Below, piece by piece: positions 1-7,415 of a stretch of DNA of 14,548 nucleotides. A model generated the notes under the pieces. It ran no database searches. It was not told the origin of the DNA and saw only the letters and a list, made by a program, of their open reading frames with translations. The translations under genes were made by a program, and so were the position numbers. The stretch spans positions 1-14,548 of the forward strand of contig CANLFK010000037.1 in NCBI GenBank assembly GCA_947489925.1. The letters run 5' to 3'. The stretch's first letter is position 1; every line of letters begins with the position of its first letter. Source of the DNA: Candidatus Caenarcanales bacterium (GTDB lineage Bacteria > Cyanobacteriota > Vampirovibrionia > Caenarcaniphilales > Caenarcanaceae).

Positions 1-2
1 GA

Positions 3-110
3 AAAGACTGTTTAGTTGAAGCTATTGATGAAGCTTTCATAAAAATATGTGATTTTGACTTTTCTAATTATTTCACTCATTTCTCTAAATTAGTTAATCT
101 ATCCTTTTAG
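3..110 (+). CDS. 3' end of an unidentified gene, possibly the cognate DNA methyltransferase
   Basis: Only the last 35 codons are inside the window; the frame is open from the left edge and ends with TAG at 108-110. The other two plus-strand frames close within the first 20 bases. The visible tail is acidic then aromatic (for example VEAIDEAFIKICDFDF) and contains no motif that identifies a family. Its stop overlaps the TAA at 107-109 that closes the extended restriction-endonuclease frame on the opposite strand. Such a compact tail-to-tail arrangement is common for a methyltransferase and its endonuclease, so M is the natural guess, but this rests on context only. It could also be an unrelated convergent gene. 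Confidence 0.45.
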   Translation, partial: KDCLVEAIDEAFIKICDFDFSNYFTHFSKLVNLSF

Positions 111-256
111 TCGGGGATTGCTATAATTGAAATTGTTTGGAGGTTTATCAAGTATTTATGGATTCCGTTTTCTGCATATATTAATTTTAACTCACTTAAG
201 CAGGCACTCAATGAAATATTAAATTCCATCAACACAAAACACCATATTTCTTTTGT
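107..256 (-). pseudogene. In-frame C-terminal remainder of the restriction endonuclease after the amber codon
   Basis: Directly after the TAG at 257-259 the same reading frame continues through 49 sense codons and ends in TAA at 107-109. The peptide has ordinary protein composition (for example WCFVLMEF near its start and a run YLINLQTISIIAIPD at its end). There is no obvious start codon with a ribosome binding site for independent translation. Its TAA overlaps by two bases the TAG of the convergent plus-strand gene. I read it as the lost C-terminus of the endonuclease. A stop-free stretch of this length by chance is unlikely but not impossible in AT-rich DNA. Confidence 0.55.
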
Positions 257-946
257 CTAGGTACTTATATCAATGTTCTTAATAATGCAAGAAAAAACTT
301 TTACAGGATTACATAAATAAAATTGAAAACTATAAGGATGAAAATTCATAGGATTAGTTTTCTGATTATTTTTCAATTTAGGTAAATAAATATTATTATA
401 GTGATTATTAAGAAGAAAATTGAAATTCTTCATTCTATCACTTTTTGGATATATTTCAAATGCTTCAAACCTAATAGAAGTAAAATCATTATTTTTAAAA
501 TTTGGATAATCTGAAATTAATAAAAAAATCCGACAAAGGTCTTTATATTGATTCAGTTCTTCCAAACTCCTAATAGAGAACAGCCATTTGCTATCATCAT
601 TTCTTTTAATATGACAACTTCCACAATTAAAGCAAACTAATTCAGAACGCATTAATCTTTCGCCACAATCATTACACTTATCAGCTTGGTCTACTTTTGT
701 ACAAGATTTCACTTCCGTTCCATCAATAATATCATGTCCTCTAGCACCAGTTCTGCCACCTTGCATTCCAAGAATTAGTGAGCTTAAATGCTGACCAATA
801 TATCCAATTTTTAAAGTCGGAGTTTGTTTCGTAATTTCAGACCATTTTCTTATATCAACTCTAGGTTTGATAATTAAATCATTTAAAAAACTTATAATTA
901 ATTCTAGATTATTGCTTAGCGTGATTAATTTATTATTTGGTATCAT
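257..946 (-). CDS. Type II restriction endonuclease, MamI-like, cut short by an amber codon
   Basis: The 229-residue frame has a PD-(D/E)XK-type nuclease core around residues 70-81 (GHDIIDGTEVKSC, with D72/D75, E78 and K80). A probable zinc site follows, made of C91, C94, C105 and C108, with C111/H112 nearby. I recognise the combination as that of the MamI family of type II endonucleases (MamI cuts GATNNNNATC); this is from memory and not a search. The start ATG at 946 overlaps the TGA of the upstream regulator as ATGA, so the two are translationally coupled. The frame stops at TAG (257-259), but the same frame continues open for 49 codons to a TAA at 107-109. The intact protein would have been about 279 residues. 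The product is probably inactive unless the amber is read through or is a sequencing error. DNA specificity cannot be told from the sequence. Confidence 0.65.
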   Translation of the reverse strand: MIPNNKLITLSNNLELIISFLNDLIIKPRVDIRKWSEITKQTPTLKIGYIGQHLSSLILGMQGGRTGARGHDIIDGTEVKSCTKVDQADKCNDCGERLMRSELVCFNCGSCHIKRNDDSKWLFSIRSLEELNQYKDLCRIFLLISDYPNFKNNDFTSIRFEAFEIYPKSDRMKNFNFLLNNHYNNIYLPKLKNNQKTNPMNFHPYSFQFYLCNPVKVFSCIIKNIDIST

Positions 947-1197
947 TCTAGTAGTTCAATTATGCTTACTTCTAACGCTTTAGCAATTTTTTCAATATTC
1001 ACCAGTGTAATATTCTTTTCTGCTCGTTCAACCATCCCTATATAAGTTCTATGCAAATCAGCAATGTGAGCTAGCTGTTCTTGAGAAAGACTTTTCGACA
1101 TTCGTGTTTCTCTGACTTTTTCACCAAACTTAATTGAAATAGTTGATTTTTTACGCATATTGCTAATTTCAGTATGCAAAATTAAACTTAAAATCAT
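943..1197 (-). CDS. XRE-family helix-turn-helix regulator, C-protein-like
   Basis: This 84-residue protein is almost entirely one helix-turn-helix domain. KFGEKVRETR (residues 23-32) is the first helix, LSQEQLAHIADLHRTYIGMVERAEKN (37-62, in parts) covers the recognition region, and ITLVNIEKIAKALEVSIIELLE closes the fold. This is the pattern of XRE repressors and of controller (C) proteins of restriction-modification systems. It ends in TGA overlapping the ATG of the endonuclease, so it heads a two-gene unit, which fits a C protein timing nuclease expression. The start is uncertain: the ATG at 1197 has a weak GAG five bases upstream, and a second ATG at 1158 (MRKKST) would remove 13 hydrophobic residues that are not part of the fold. 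An inverted repeat just upstream may be its operator. Confidence 0.8.
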   Translation of the reverse strand: MILSLILHTEISNMRKKSTISIKFGEKVRETRMSKSLSQEQLAHIADLHRTYIGMVERAEKNITLVNIEKIAKALEVSIIELLE

Positions 1198-1205
1198 TTT
1201 TTCTC

Positions 1206-1239
1206 AACAGACTAAAGATAGCAAGGCAATTAGTTTGTT
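1206..1239. promoter_or_regulatory. Imperfect inverted repeat, candidate operator of the regulator
   Basis: AACAGACTAA at 1206-1215 faces TTAGTTTGTT at 1230-1239; nine of ten positions pair and the spacer is 14 bases. It lies 8 bases upstream of the regulator's first ATG, where an autoregulating C or XRE protein would bind. The arms contain an ACT/AGT core, as do known C-boxes, but the long spacer is not typical of them. The assignment rests on position and symmetry only. Confidence 0.35.
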
Positions 1240-1330
1240 TGCGTAAATGAATAAACAGTTCTACAAATTGTTTTTACAAATCATTTCAGAATCGTATCGA
1301 AGGTGAGCTGTCGGCATTAATCCAGAATAA

Positions 1331-1360
1331 TTAGCTTTTAACCATCATAGAATTTATAAT
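1331..1360 (+). promoter_or_regulatory. Possible promoter of the FAD oxidoreductase gene
   Basis: A perfect TATAAT lies at 1355-1360, about 30 bases before the ATG at 1392. Eighteen bases upstream is only a weak -35 (TTAGCT, 1331-1336). No clear Shine-Dalgarno sequence precedes the ATG. In DNA this AT-rich a TATAAT alone is weak evidence. Confidence 0.3.
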
Positions 1361-1391
1361 TTTTAATAAGCTCCAAAGACTCAAATGCTAC

Positions 1392-3584
1392 ATGATCAGA
1401 AAAATCTTATTTGTTTTTATATTTTGTATAATTAGCTTTCAATTATCTGTAGCGGGTTTTAGCCAAGTAAATGATGAAAGCACTGATATTTTAGTCATTG
1501 GAGCTGGGCAGAGTGGCGTAATGTCAGCTATTCAGGCGGCTAGACTTGGAAGCAAAGTAATTTTAATTTCTAGCCATGATTGGATGGGTGGATCTATGAC
1601 CGAAGCTGGCGTATCTGCAATTGATGGTAATGAATTAAAAGCCTTTCAAACTGGTTTATGGCAAGAATTTTTAAATCGTTTAGCTGAAAAAGAAAATAAT
1701 TTATTAAAATATGGCTGGGTGAGCTTATTCACTTTTAATCCTAAAATCGGAAATCAAGTTTTTAAAGATTGGGTGGCTGAAGAGAAAAATATAAAAGTTT
1801 TATACTCACTAAAACCAACTGAAGTTCTTTTTGATAATTCTGAAAAATACCCGAAAGTAATTGGTGTCAAATTTAGCTCTGAGAGCGGTAAAATAATTAC
1901 GATCAAAGCCAAAGTTACCATTGAAGCTTCTGAGTTTGGCGATTTATTAAAAATTGGTAAAATTCCTCATCGTTTGGGCTGGGAATATGCTGGCGAATTC
2001 AAAGAACCGAGTGCTCCAATCAAAAAATCAAAACTGATAATTCGTTATCCATTACAAGAATTAACTTGGGCTTTTTATATTAAAGATTATGGAATTGGTC
2101 AAAAAGCTCCTTTAATTCCAGCTCCTAGCGGTTATACTTATGAAAAAGCCGCCAGCCGTTATTGGTGTGCTTTCAAAAATGAAAAATTAATCAAAAAATC
2201 TCAGTCTGAATCAAGGTTTTCATTAAATCCGAATTCAATTGATTGGGCTGGCAAATACAAATCCGCTGAAAAATATAGTTCTTTTTTTAGTCCAGAATCA
2301 TTTTTGACATATGGGCAAGTTTCACCAGAGCTTTTTATGATTAATTGGCCAAAATGTGGAAATGATTATAGCCTAGGAATTGAGCGGATTTTTAGTGATA
2401 AAGTTGGTGAAAGAGAGCAGTTTTTTAAAGAAGCACAAGTTTATAGTTTATGGTTTGCCAAATATATTCAAGACACTTTTGGTGAGAGATTTGGGCTTGC
2501 AACAGAGGTTTTTCCCGCTAATTCATTAAATAATAAAATTGGTGGTTTAGCTTATATTCCTTATAATCGGGAGGTTTTGAGATTGGAAGGTTTTAAAACT
2601 TTAACCGAAAATGATATTTTGCCAGACCTGAAAAATGGTGAGCAAGCCCGTTATTTGCCAGACAGTATTGCAATCGGTAATTATGCAAATGATCATCATT
2701 ATTTTGAAATGGCTAAACCAAATTCGGATAAATACTTTAAATTAGCTCCTAAGTCTATTCAGTGGGGCGGAAGATATACTGGTACTGGCTTTTCAATTCC
2801 ATATAGTTCACTTTTGCCAGTTAAGGTCAATGGTTTATTGGTAACCGAAAAAAGTTGGTCTGTCAGTCATATTGCTAATGGTTCTAGTCGTTTACAGCCA
2901 GTTTGTTTATTAATTGGTCAAGCAGCGGGAGCAGCGGCTCATTTAGCGGCAAGCCAAAATATAAATCCTTATAATATTAATTTAGAAGATTTACAAAACC
3001 TTTTATTACTCGACAAACAAGCTCCATCAGCTTTAATTACTTTATACGATTTAAAATCAAATTATCCAGCTAGAGCAGCTATTGAAAAATTAATTTTGGC
3101 TGGAATAATTGATTTTCCGAAAGATGGAAACTTTAAACCCAATGAAATAATTAGCGAAAGTGATTTTGAAAAGTGGACACAAAAAGCCAATTTAAAAGAA
3201 AAACTAAATTTCTCAAATAATCTTACTCGAGGCGAAATAGCGGCTGTGATTGCTCAGGCAAAATGGAAAAACTTATTTGTAGATAAACAACAGCCACAAG
3301 CTAAAATACCTAAATATCAGTGGCAAAAATACTGTGCGACCTTAAAACAAGGCGGAAATGCAAAAAGCTTTAAACTTGAATATCCAAAAGATGAAAATGA
3401 TAAATCAATTACTCGCCAAATGCCTTTTTCTTCCAATATTGCAAATACAGCTGGTGCTATAACTCTTGACCCAGAAGTTTATGATTTTATGCTGAAAAAT
3501 GCCTCTAAAAATTCAAAAATTTGTTTTAAAGGACAATATAATTCGGCTGGTGCTTGGATGCTAATTGATGAAATTTTAGAATAA
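1392..3584 (+). CDS. Secreted FAD-dependent oxidoreductase with SLH-like C-terminal region
   Basis: The 730-residue protein starts with a Sec-type signal peptide (MIRK then a hydrophobic stretch to about residue 20, likely cleaved after SVA, residue 21). A Rossmann FAD site follows: DILVIGAGQSG with GxGxxG at 37-42. The motif WMGGSMTEAGV at 64-74 and RLQPVCLLIGQAAGAAA near 500-516 place it in the FAD_oxidored group (PF12831-like), known from secreted or periplasmic proteins of unknown substrate. From about residue 550 a helical region (ARAAIEKLILAGI, then DGNFKPNE, then LTRGEIAAVIAQA) looks like a diverged S-layer-homology repeat, which suggests cell-wall attachment. There is no twin arginine, so FAD would have to be acquired outside if export is by Sec. 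It is the only long plus-strand gene here and converges on comEC with 34 bases between. The substrate cannot be predicted. Confidence 0.8.
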   Translation: MIRKILFVFIFCIISFQLSVAGFSQVNDESTDILVIGAGQSGVMSAIQAARLGSKVILISSHDWMGGSMTEAGVSAIDGNELKAFQTGLWQEFLNRLAEKENNLLKYGWVSLFTFNPKIGNQVFKDWVAEEKNIKVLYSLKPTEVLFDNSEKYPKVIGVKFSSESGKIITIKAKVTIEASEFGDLLKIGKIPHRLGWEYAGEFKEPSAPIKKSKLIIRYPLQELTWAFYIKDYGIGQKAPLIPAPSGYTYEKAASRYWCAFKNEKLIKKSQSESRFSLNPNSIDWAGKYKSAEKYSSFFSPESFLTYGQVSPELFMINWPKCGNDYSLGIERIFSDKVGEREQFFKEAQVYSLWFAKYIQDTFGERFGLATEVFPANSLNNKIGGLAYIPYNREVLRLEGFKTLTENDILPDLKNGEQARYLPDSIAIGNYANDHHYFEMAKPNSDKYFKLAPKSIQWGGRYTGTGFSIPYSSLLPVKVNGLLVTEKSWSVSHIANGSSRLQPVCLLIGQAAGAAAHLAASQNINPYNINLEDLQNLLLLDKQAPSALITLYDLKSNYPARAAIEKLILAGIIDFPKDGNFKPNEIISESDFEKWTQKANLKEKLNFSNNLTRGEIAAVIAQAKWKNLFVDKQQPQAKIPKYQWQKYCATLKQGGNAKSFKLEYPKDENDKSITRQMPFSSNIANTAGAITLDPEVYDFMLKNASKNSKICFKGQYNSAGAWMLIDEILE

Positions 3585-3618
3585 GGAAATTCAGGATTTA
3601 TAGTGAAAATAATTGTCT

Positions 3619-5694
3619 TTATTTTGGGATTCCTATAAAAACCCCATTTGTCTTTATTGTGATTGACTTTGCCTTTAAATAATCAATTGATTGGTCGCAT
3701 TTGTTTTTTAGCAATAAATTAGTTTCAATTCTTTGTGGCTTAGTTAAATGTGGCATTAGGCAAAATTCAGCTTTGGGAGAGTTATTCCAGAAATTATTTT
3801 TGCTTAAAGTTTTCGGATAAACAAATTTGATTAATGAATAAAAGTCTGATGAATTGTTTGAACTGACTGGCTCAAATAAAATTAAAGCACTGAAATTTTT
3901 GTAAATTAATAAAACTGACTTCTCTGAGAGCTTTAAAATTAAGTCTTTTTCTAATTCAATTTGTTTGCTTTGTATTTTAGATTTTAAATTAATTTGATTT
4001 TTAATAGGTATTTCCAAATTTTCACAATCGCCAATTAGCCAATTCAGAGATTTTAAATTTAATTTTTTTAATTGTATATTTATTTTTTGGGCGGCTAATT
4101 GATCTTGAGATTTACAAATTAAAATATTTTGGTTTTTAACTGTTTTAATCATCAAAGCTTCATAATGCAAACTTGAAAATGATTGTAAAGTCAATAAGCT
4201 TTCGCTCTGAGCTTGCAAAATTACCAAAAACAAACTAATAGCCAAAATAAAATGCTTGGTTAATTTATATTTTTGCCAAAAACCAGCTCCCAAAGCCAAA
4301 ATTATAAAATAAAGCCAAATTACCCAAATTAAATTAATTTCTCCAAATTTAAAATCTGAAAATGGTAAATGTCCTAAAAACCTCATCAAACAAAGCAAAA
4401 GACTTAAACAAAGCGAAGCCACACTTTCGGGCAAACCAGCTAATATCCAGCCAATAGAACCAAAACAAGATAATAAACTAGCTATTAAACCGCTAATCAT
4501 GGCTGTGCTTGCTATATAAAGGGCAAATAAATTAGCCAGAATTGAATAAAAAGAAATATTGCCAAAATAAAAAAGTTGCAAAGGTAAAATTAAAGCCTGA
4601 GCACAAATAATAGCGGCTAGTGGTTCAGCCCAAGAATGAGGCAAAAATTTGAAATAATGCGTTAATTTAGCTGTCCATAAAATTAAGCCCAAAGTTGCCA
4701 AATAAGAAAATTGAAAACCCAAATCTCCGATTGAATCTGGTGCAAAAAGCAAAGACAATAAAAAAACCATCAATAAAATATTTAAAATATCTTTTTTCTT
4801 TTCATTAAAACTGCCCAATAAAACCAAGCTCACCATAAACCAAGCTCTCATAATCGATGGAATAAAGCCACTTAAGCCAGTATAAAAACTAATTGCTACA
4901 AATAAAATTAAATATTCTAGCTTTCGGCTAAATCGAAAAAGCTTAAATAACTCTTTGAGAGCCAAAATTAAAATTCCTAAATTCATAGCAGAAGCCGCAA
5001 AAAGATGAATTAAACCTAAATTTTGACCGAGTTGCCATATTTCTGGGCTGATTTGCTTCCCGCTAGAACGACCAACTAACATTCCTTGCATTAAAGCACT
5101 TTCATCATTTCGGAGCTGAATTTTATGAATTTTTAAAAATTTAGTTTGTAATTTTCCTAAAAACTTATAAAAATTTGGCTTTTGTTCGGTAAATTTTAAA
5201 ATTTCAACTTTATCTAATTTGGCTTTAACTGACTGAGAGCGAAGATAATTTGTTTCTTGAATATTTTTAGCCAAACTTAATTGTCCATAAATAAAAAGTT
5301 GGTCCCCCAGTAAAATTTGATCGCTTTGAAACTTAAACTTTAAATATATTTTGCCAAATTGCTCATTAAAAGCGATTACTCTTTTGTTTTTAATATTTTC
5401 AATAATTGTAACTTTTAAACAAATTGGTATTTCTGGCTTGAATTCAGCGACTTTACTTAAACGAAGAGAATTTAAATAGCCCAAATTAAAACCAAAAAAT
5501 ATGAAAATTACACTCAAAATAATTATTCGCTTTAAGCTTCGGGAGCGTAAAAATATTAATAAACAAATTAAAAATACAAAATTACAAACTAAGCTAAAAA
5601 ATAAAACTATATTATTAAAGCCCTCATAAAAAGCCAAGACCGAAGCCAAACAAAAACCAAAAATAAAAAACCAAAAAGCAAATTCTCTTTTCAT
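3619..5694 (-). CDS. comEC: ComEC/Rec2-type competence membrane protein with degenerate C-terminal domain
   Basis: ComEC forms the inner-membrane channel that takes up single-stranded DNA during natural transformation. The 691 residues show the family layout: two or three N-terminal membrane helices (about 5-75), a soluble OB-fold-like region (about 85-165, DUF4131-like), then the Competence core. The core has ALMQGMLVGRSSG at about 200-212, HLFAASAMNL at 230-239 (counterpart of the usual HLLAISGLH) and many helices up to about residue 497. The last 192 residues align in pattern with the metallo-beta-lactamase domain (ILICKS for ILIDTG; LKSLNWLIGDCEN for the LKKLGI..D.LILTH strand), but the HxHxDH metal motif is absent. 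The ATG at 5694 begins MKREFAFW. It lies 139 bases downstream of gatA, so it may have its own promoter or be the end of that operon. No other competence gene is present here. Confidence 0.88.
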   Translation of the reverse strand: MKREFAFWFFIFGFCLASVLAFYEGFNNIVLFFSLVCNFVFLICLLIFLRSRSLKRIIILSVIFIFFGFNLGYLNSLRLSKVAEFKPEIPICLKVTIIENIKNKRVIAFNEQFGKIYLKFKFQSDQILLGDQLFIYGQLSLAKNIQETNYLRSQSVKAKLDKVEILKFTEQKPNFYKFLGKLQTKFLKIHKIQLRNDESALMQGMLVGRSSGKQISPEIWQLGQNLGLIHLFAASAMNLGILILALKELFKLFRFSRKLEYLILFVAISFYTGLSGFIPSIMRAWFMVSLVLLGSFNEKKKDILNILLMVFLLSLLFAPDSIGDLGFQFSYLATLGLILWTAKLTHYFKFLPHSWAEPLAAIICAQALILPLQLFYFGNISFYSILANLFALYIASTAMISGLIASLLSCFGSIGWILAGLPESVASLCLSLLLCLMRFLGHLPFSDFKFGEINLIWVIWLYFIILALGAGFWQKYKLTKHFILAISLFLVILQAQSESLLTLQSFSSLHYEALMIKTVKNQNILICKSQDQLAAQKINIQLKKLNLKSLNWLIGDCENLEIPIKNQINLKSKIQSKQIELEKDLILKLSEKSVLLIYKNFSALILFEPVSSNNSSDFYSLIKFVYPKTLSKNNFWNNSPKAEFCLMPHLTKPQRIETNLLLKNKCDQSIDYLKAKSITIKTNGVFIGIPK

Positions 5695-5833
5695 TTAATA
5701 AATATTATCTTGTTTTAAAAGCAAATTCTGACTCTGCCACTTTGCCTTTCTATTTTTCAACTTTTTTGGCTAAAAACCCCAAGTATTCAAAAAACAAGAC
5801 TGCAGAATAATTCACTGTTTATTTGTTCTTAAC

Positions 5834-7330
5834 TCATAAAGCAATACTTGGAATTTGGCTTTGAATATTAGAACTATTTTTAAAAATATTTTGAAAGTCA
5901 AAAGAAGCGTCCATTAATTTTTCGTCTTGTCCGTGAGCTGCCATTAATTGAAAACCAATTGGTAAGTTTTTTTCATCAAAACCACAATTAATAGAAATAG
6001 CTGGTAAACCCGCCAAATTAGCTGGAATAGTGGCAATATCACACAAATACATTGCTAAAGGATCATTTAATTTATCACCAAAAGGAAAAGCTGTCATCGG
6101 CGAAGTCGGGCTAATCAAAACATCAAATTCAGTAAAAACTTTTTCAAATTCCTCTGAAATTAAACGCCTAACCTGCAAAGCTTTTTTGTAATAAGCATCA
6201 TAATAACCCGAAGATAAGGCATATGTTCCAATCATAATGCGTCTAATAACTTCTTTTCCAAAGCCTTTAGCTCTAGTTTGTGCATACATTGGATTTAAGC
6301 TAAGTGCTGTTTCATCACGGTAACCATAGCGAACTCCATCATAACGAGCCAAATTTGAACTTGCTTCAGCGGGAGCAACAATATAATAAACATCTAAAGC
6401 ATGAGCTGTACTAATGGGCAAAGACACTTCCTTAATTTCGGCACCAGCTAGCTTTAAAGACTTAATTGACTCATTGAACTTTAAAACTAAATCAGCGGGA
6501 GCATTTTCTTCATTAAGCATTAATTCTTTGATTAAGCCAATTTTTAAGTTTTTTAAATTTGATTTATTCTCAATTTGAGCTTTAAAAGCGGGAGTATTTT
6601 TTAGAGAAGTACTATCTTTCGGGTCATGTCCAGCTATAACGGACAAAAGTAATTGAGCATCTTCTAAATCAGTGGCAAAAGGGCCAATTTGGTCTAGCGA
6701 CGAAGCAAAAGCAATTAAGCCAAAACGAGAAATAAATCCATAACTTGGTTTTAAGCCCACAATACCACATAAACCAGCTGGCTGACGAATAGAACCACCC
6801 GTGTCTGAGCCTAAAGACAAAGGAACTATTCTGGAAGCAACCGCCGCCGCTGAACCGCCAGAAGAACCACCTGGTACACGATTTAAATCCCAAGGATTAC
6901 GAGTTGGACCAAAAGCTGAATGTTCGGTTGAGCTTCCCATGGCAAATTCATCTAAATTAGTTTTACCAATACAAATAGCTCCTGCCGCCCATAATTTGCT
7001 TGTAACAGTTGATTCATATGGGGCAATAAAGTTTTCCAGCATTTTGGAAGAGCAAGTTGTTTTGGTATTTTCGACACAAATATTGTCTTTAATTGCAATT
7101 GGCACGCCAGCTAAAAGTAATTTTTCGCCATTTTTAATTTTTTGATCGACTTCAGCCGCCTGTTTTAAAGCTAATTCGGTTGTGAATGAATTGAAAGCAT
7201 TTACTTTTTCATCTAATATTTTGGCTCTCTCAAGGAAATATTTAGCTACTTCAACAGCTGTTATTTTGCCATTATTTACCAAATCAGCTATTTCACGAGC
7301 TTTTTTTAAATGTAATTGCGAATTCGCCAT
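5834..7330 (-). CDS. gatA: Glutamyl-tRNA(Gln)/aspartyl-tRNA(Asn) amidotransferase subunit A
   Basis: GatA releases ammonia from glutamine for the GatCAB complex, which converts Glu-tRNA(Gln) (and often Asp-tRNA(Asn)) to the amidated forms in the cytoplasm. The 498-residue length is normal. The amidase-signature triad is visible: K81 in PIAIKDNI, cis-S156 in VPGGSSGGSAAAVA and S180 in GSDTGGSIRQP. GHDPKDSTSL, about residue 233-242, reads like cyanobacterial GatA. The start ATG at 7330 gives the expected N-terminus (ARELxxxxxxGxxTAVEVxxxxLxR pattern); no strong ribosome binding site precedes it. Neither gatB nor gatC is in the window, so the complex is encoded from scattered genes. It lies 85 bases after the aldehyde dehydrogenase gene on the same strand, with no clear terminator between, so at least partial read-through from the efp operon is plausible. 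Confidence 0.96.
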   Translation of the reverse strand: MANSQLHLKKAREIADLVNNGKITAVEVAKYFLERAKILDEKVNAFNSFTTELALKQAAEVDQKIKNGEKLLLAGVPIAIKDNICVENTKTTCSSKMLENFIAPYESTVTSKLWAAGAICIGKTNLDEFAMGSSTEHSAFGPTRNPWDLNRVPGGSSGGSAAAVASRIVPLSLGSDTGGSIRQPAGLCGIVGLKPSYGFISRFGLIAFASSLDQIGPFATDLEDAQLLLSVIAGHDPKDSTSLKNTPAFKAQIENKSNLKNLKIGLIKELMLNEENAPADLVLKFNESIKSLKLAGAEIKEVSLPISTAHALDVYYIVAPAEASSNLARYDGVRYGYRDETALSLNPMYAQTRAKGFGKEVIRRIMIGTYALSSGYYDAYYKKALQVRRLISEEFEKVFTEFDVLISPTSPMTAFPFGDKLNDPLAMYLCDIATIPANLAGLPAISINCGFDEKNLPIGFQLMAAHGQDEKLMDASFDFQNIFKNSSNIQSQIPSIAL

Positions 7331-7415
7331 AATAAAATATAAAAATCTTAAACTTATGCCAAATATACCATCAAGAGAGCTTTATAACAAGTGAGCATAT
7401 TAATAAAAAAGATAC

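Noticed and set aside
257..259. TAG as a reassigned sense codon in this genome
   Set aside because: The plus-strand gene tail at 3-110 also ends in TAG, and no conserved gene in the window has an in-frame TAG, so a nonsense mutation or sequence error in the nuclease is simpler.
3606..3625. Seven-base inverted repeat AAAATAA/TTATTTT between the FAD oxidoreductase gene and comEC
   Set aside because: The stem is A/T only with a 6-base loop and is too weak to call a terminator; such repeats arise often by chance in this base composition.
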